Shown one piece after another: positions 23,867-23,982 of a stretch of 23,982 nt of DNA. The first letter of the stretch is position 1, and each line of letters begins with the position of its first letter. The translations under genes were made by a program, and so were the position numbers. Location of the stretch: contig FR892671.1 of assembly GCA_000433535.1 (NCBI GenBank), positions 254,112 to 278,093 of the forward strand, given 5' to 3'. The stretch comes from Dorea sp. CAG:317 (GTDB lineage Bacteria; Bacillota; Clostridia; Lachnospirales; Lachnospiraceae). Below the pieces are notes generated by a model. The model did no database searches, was not told the DNA's origin, and saw only the letters and a list, made by a program, of their open reading frames with translations.

Positions 23867-23925
23867 ACTGTAACCCACATGAGTTTTTTCCTCAAATGTA
23901 CTTTTTCCTTTAGGAACAGGAAAAA
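23867..23925 (-). promoter_or_regulatory. operator plus promoter of the second MFS gene
   Basis: On the minus strand: TTTTTCC-N10-GGAAAAA (23925-23902), 8 bp counted from the GGAAA core, TTGAGG (23895-23890), 17 bp, TACAGT (23872-23867). It is the most symmetrical of the four operators. Its sequence around the operator closely matches the kinase site, including a shared TACATTT before -35. Confidence 0.84.
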
Positions 23926-23950
23926 TGGTGTGTAAATAACTCTAAAGGCA

Positions 23951-23982
23951 AAAAAACCGTGAATCAAATTCACGGTTTTTTT
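23951..23982 (-). terminator. terminator of a gene beyond the right edge
   Basis: ACCGTGAAT (23956-23964) and ATTCACGGT (23968-23976) pair around a 3-nt loop with A-run and T-run on the two sides. Since the nearest gene to the left points away from it, it most likely ends a minus-strand gene lying to the right of the window. Confidence 0.8.

Noticed and set aside
11170..23982. Mobile-element origin of the catabolic locus
   Set aside because: No integrase, transposase, tRNA target or direct repeats are visible in the window; acquisition is possible but unsupported here.

Overview
The window looks like a chromosome segment of a low-GC Gram-positive gut anaerobe, most likely Lachnospiraceae. 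The reasons are the start of a V-type ATPase operon, a large Bacillus/Clostridium-type SRP RNA, a VanW-family wall protein, a B12-binding-like radical SAM (DUF4080) protein, and strong AGGAGG ribosome binding sites with canonical sigma-A promoters. Species was not determined. No tRNA, rRNA operon, IS element, integrase or CRISPR array was seen.

Positions 1-11079 are mostly housekeeping genes on the minus strand: the 5' part of a V-ATPase G/H-like subunit, trmL, an AIR-synthase-related (HypE-like) protein, a VanW protein preceded by an unlisted 34-residue membrane peptide, a radical SAM protein, tadA, a DUF6128-like protein, dgt, an HTH protein with an acidic tandem repeat, and glyA. The SRP RNA (about 5490-5756) is the only plus-strand gene here. 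It has a perfect TTGACA -35 box and is convergent with tadA.

Positions 11170-23796 form an accessory catabolic locus. It holds an FGGY sugar kinase (-), a sorbitol-dehydrogenase-like zinc alcohol dehydrogenase (+), and a minus-strand operon of class II aldolase, FucO-like iron alcohol dehydrogenase, Old Yellow Enzyme/TMADH-like flavoenzyme, D-2-hydroxyacid dehydrogenase and an MFS transporter. A PRD-family regulator (+) and a second MFS transporter (-) complete it. A plausible core is polyol to ketose (Zn-ADH), ketose 1-phosphate (FGGY kinase), DHAP plus a short aldehyde (aldolase), then alcohol (Fe-ADH). The first and last redox steps would balance NADH. The roles of the flavoenzyme and the 2-hydroxyacid dehydrogenase are unexplained, and the substrate is unknown.

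The strongest observation is a shared promoter architecture at four transcription units of this locus: TTKCC-N10-GGAAA, then exactly 8 bp, a TTGANN -35 box, exactly 17 bp, and a TANNNT -10 box. It drives the kinase, the Zn-ADH, the aldolase operon and the second MFS gene. This defines a local regulon with an activator-type site just upstream of -35. The likely activator is the local PRD protein, whose PTS phosphorylation histidines appear mostly replaced and which has no PTS genes nearby. Its own promoter lacks the site.
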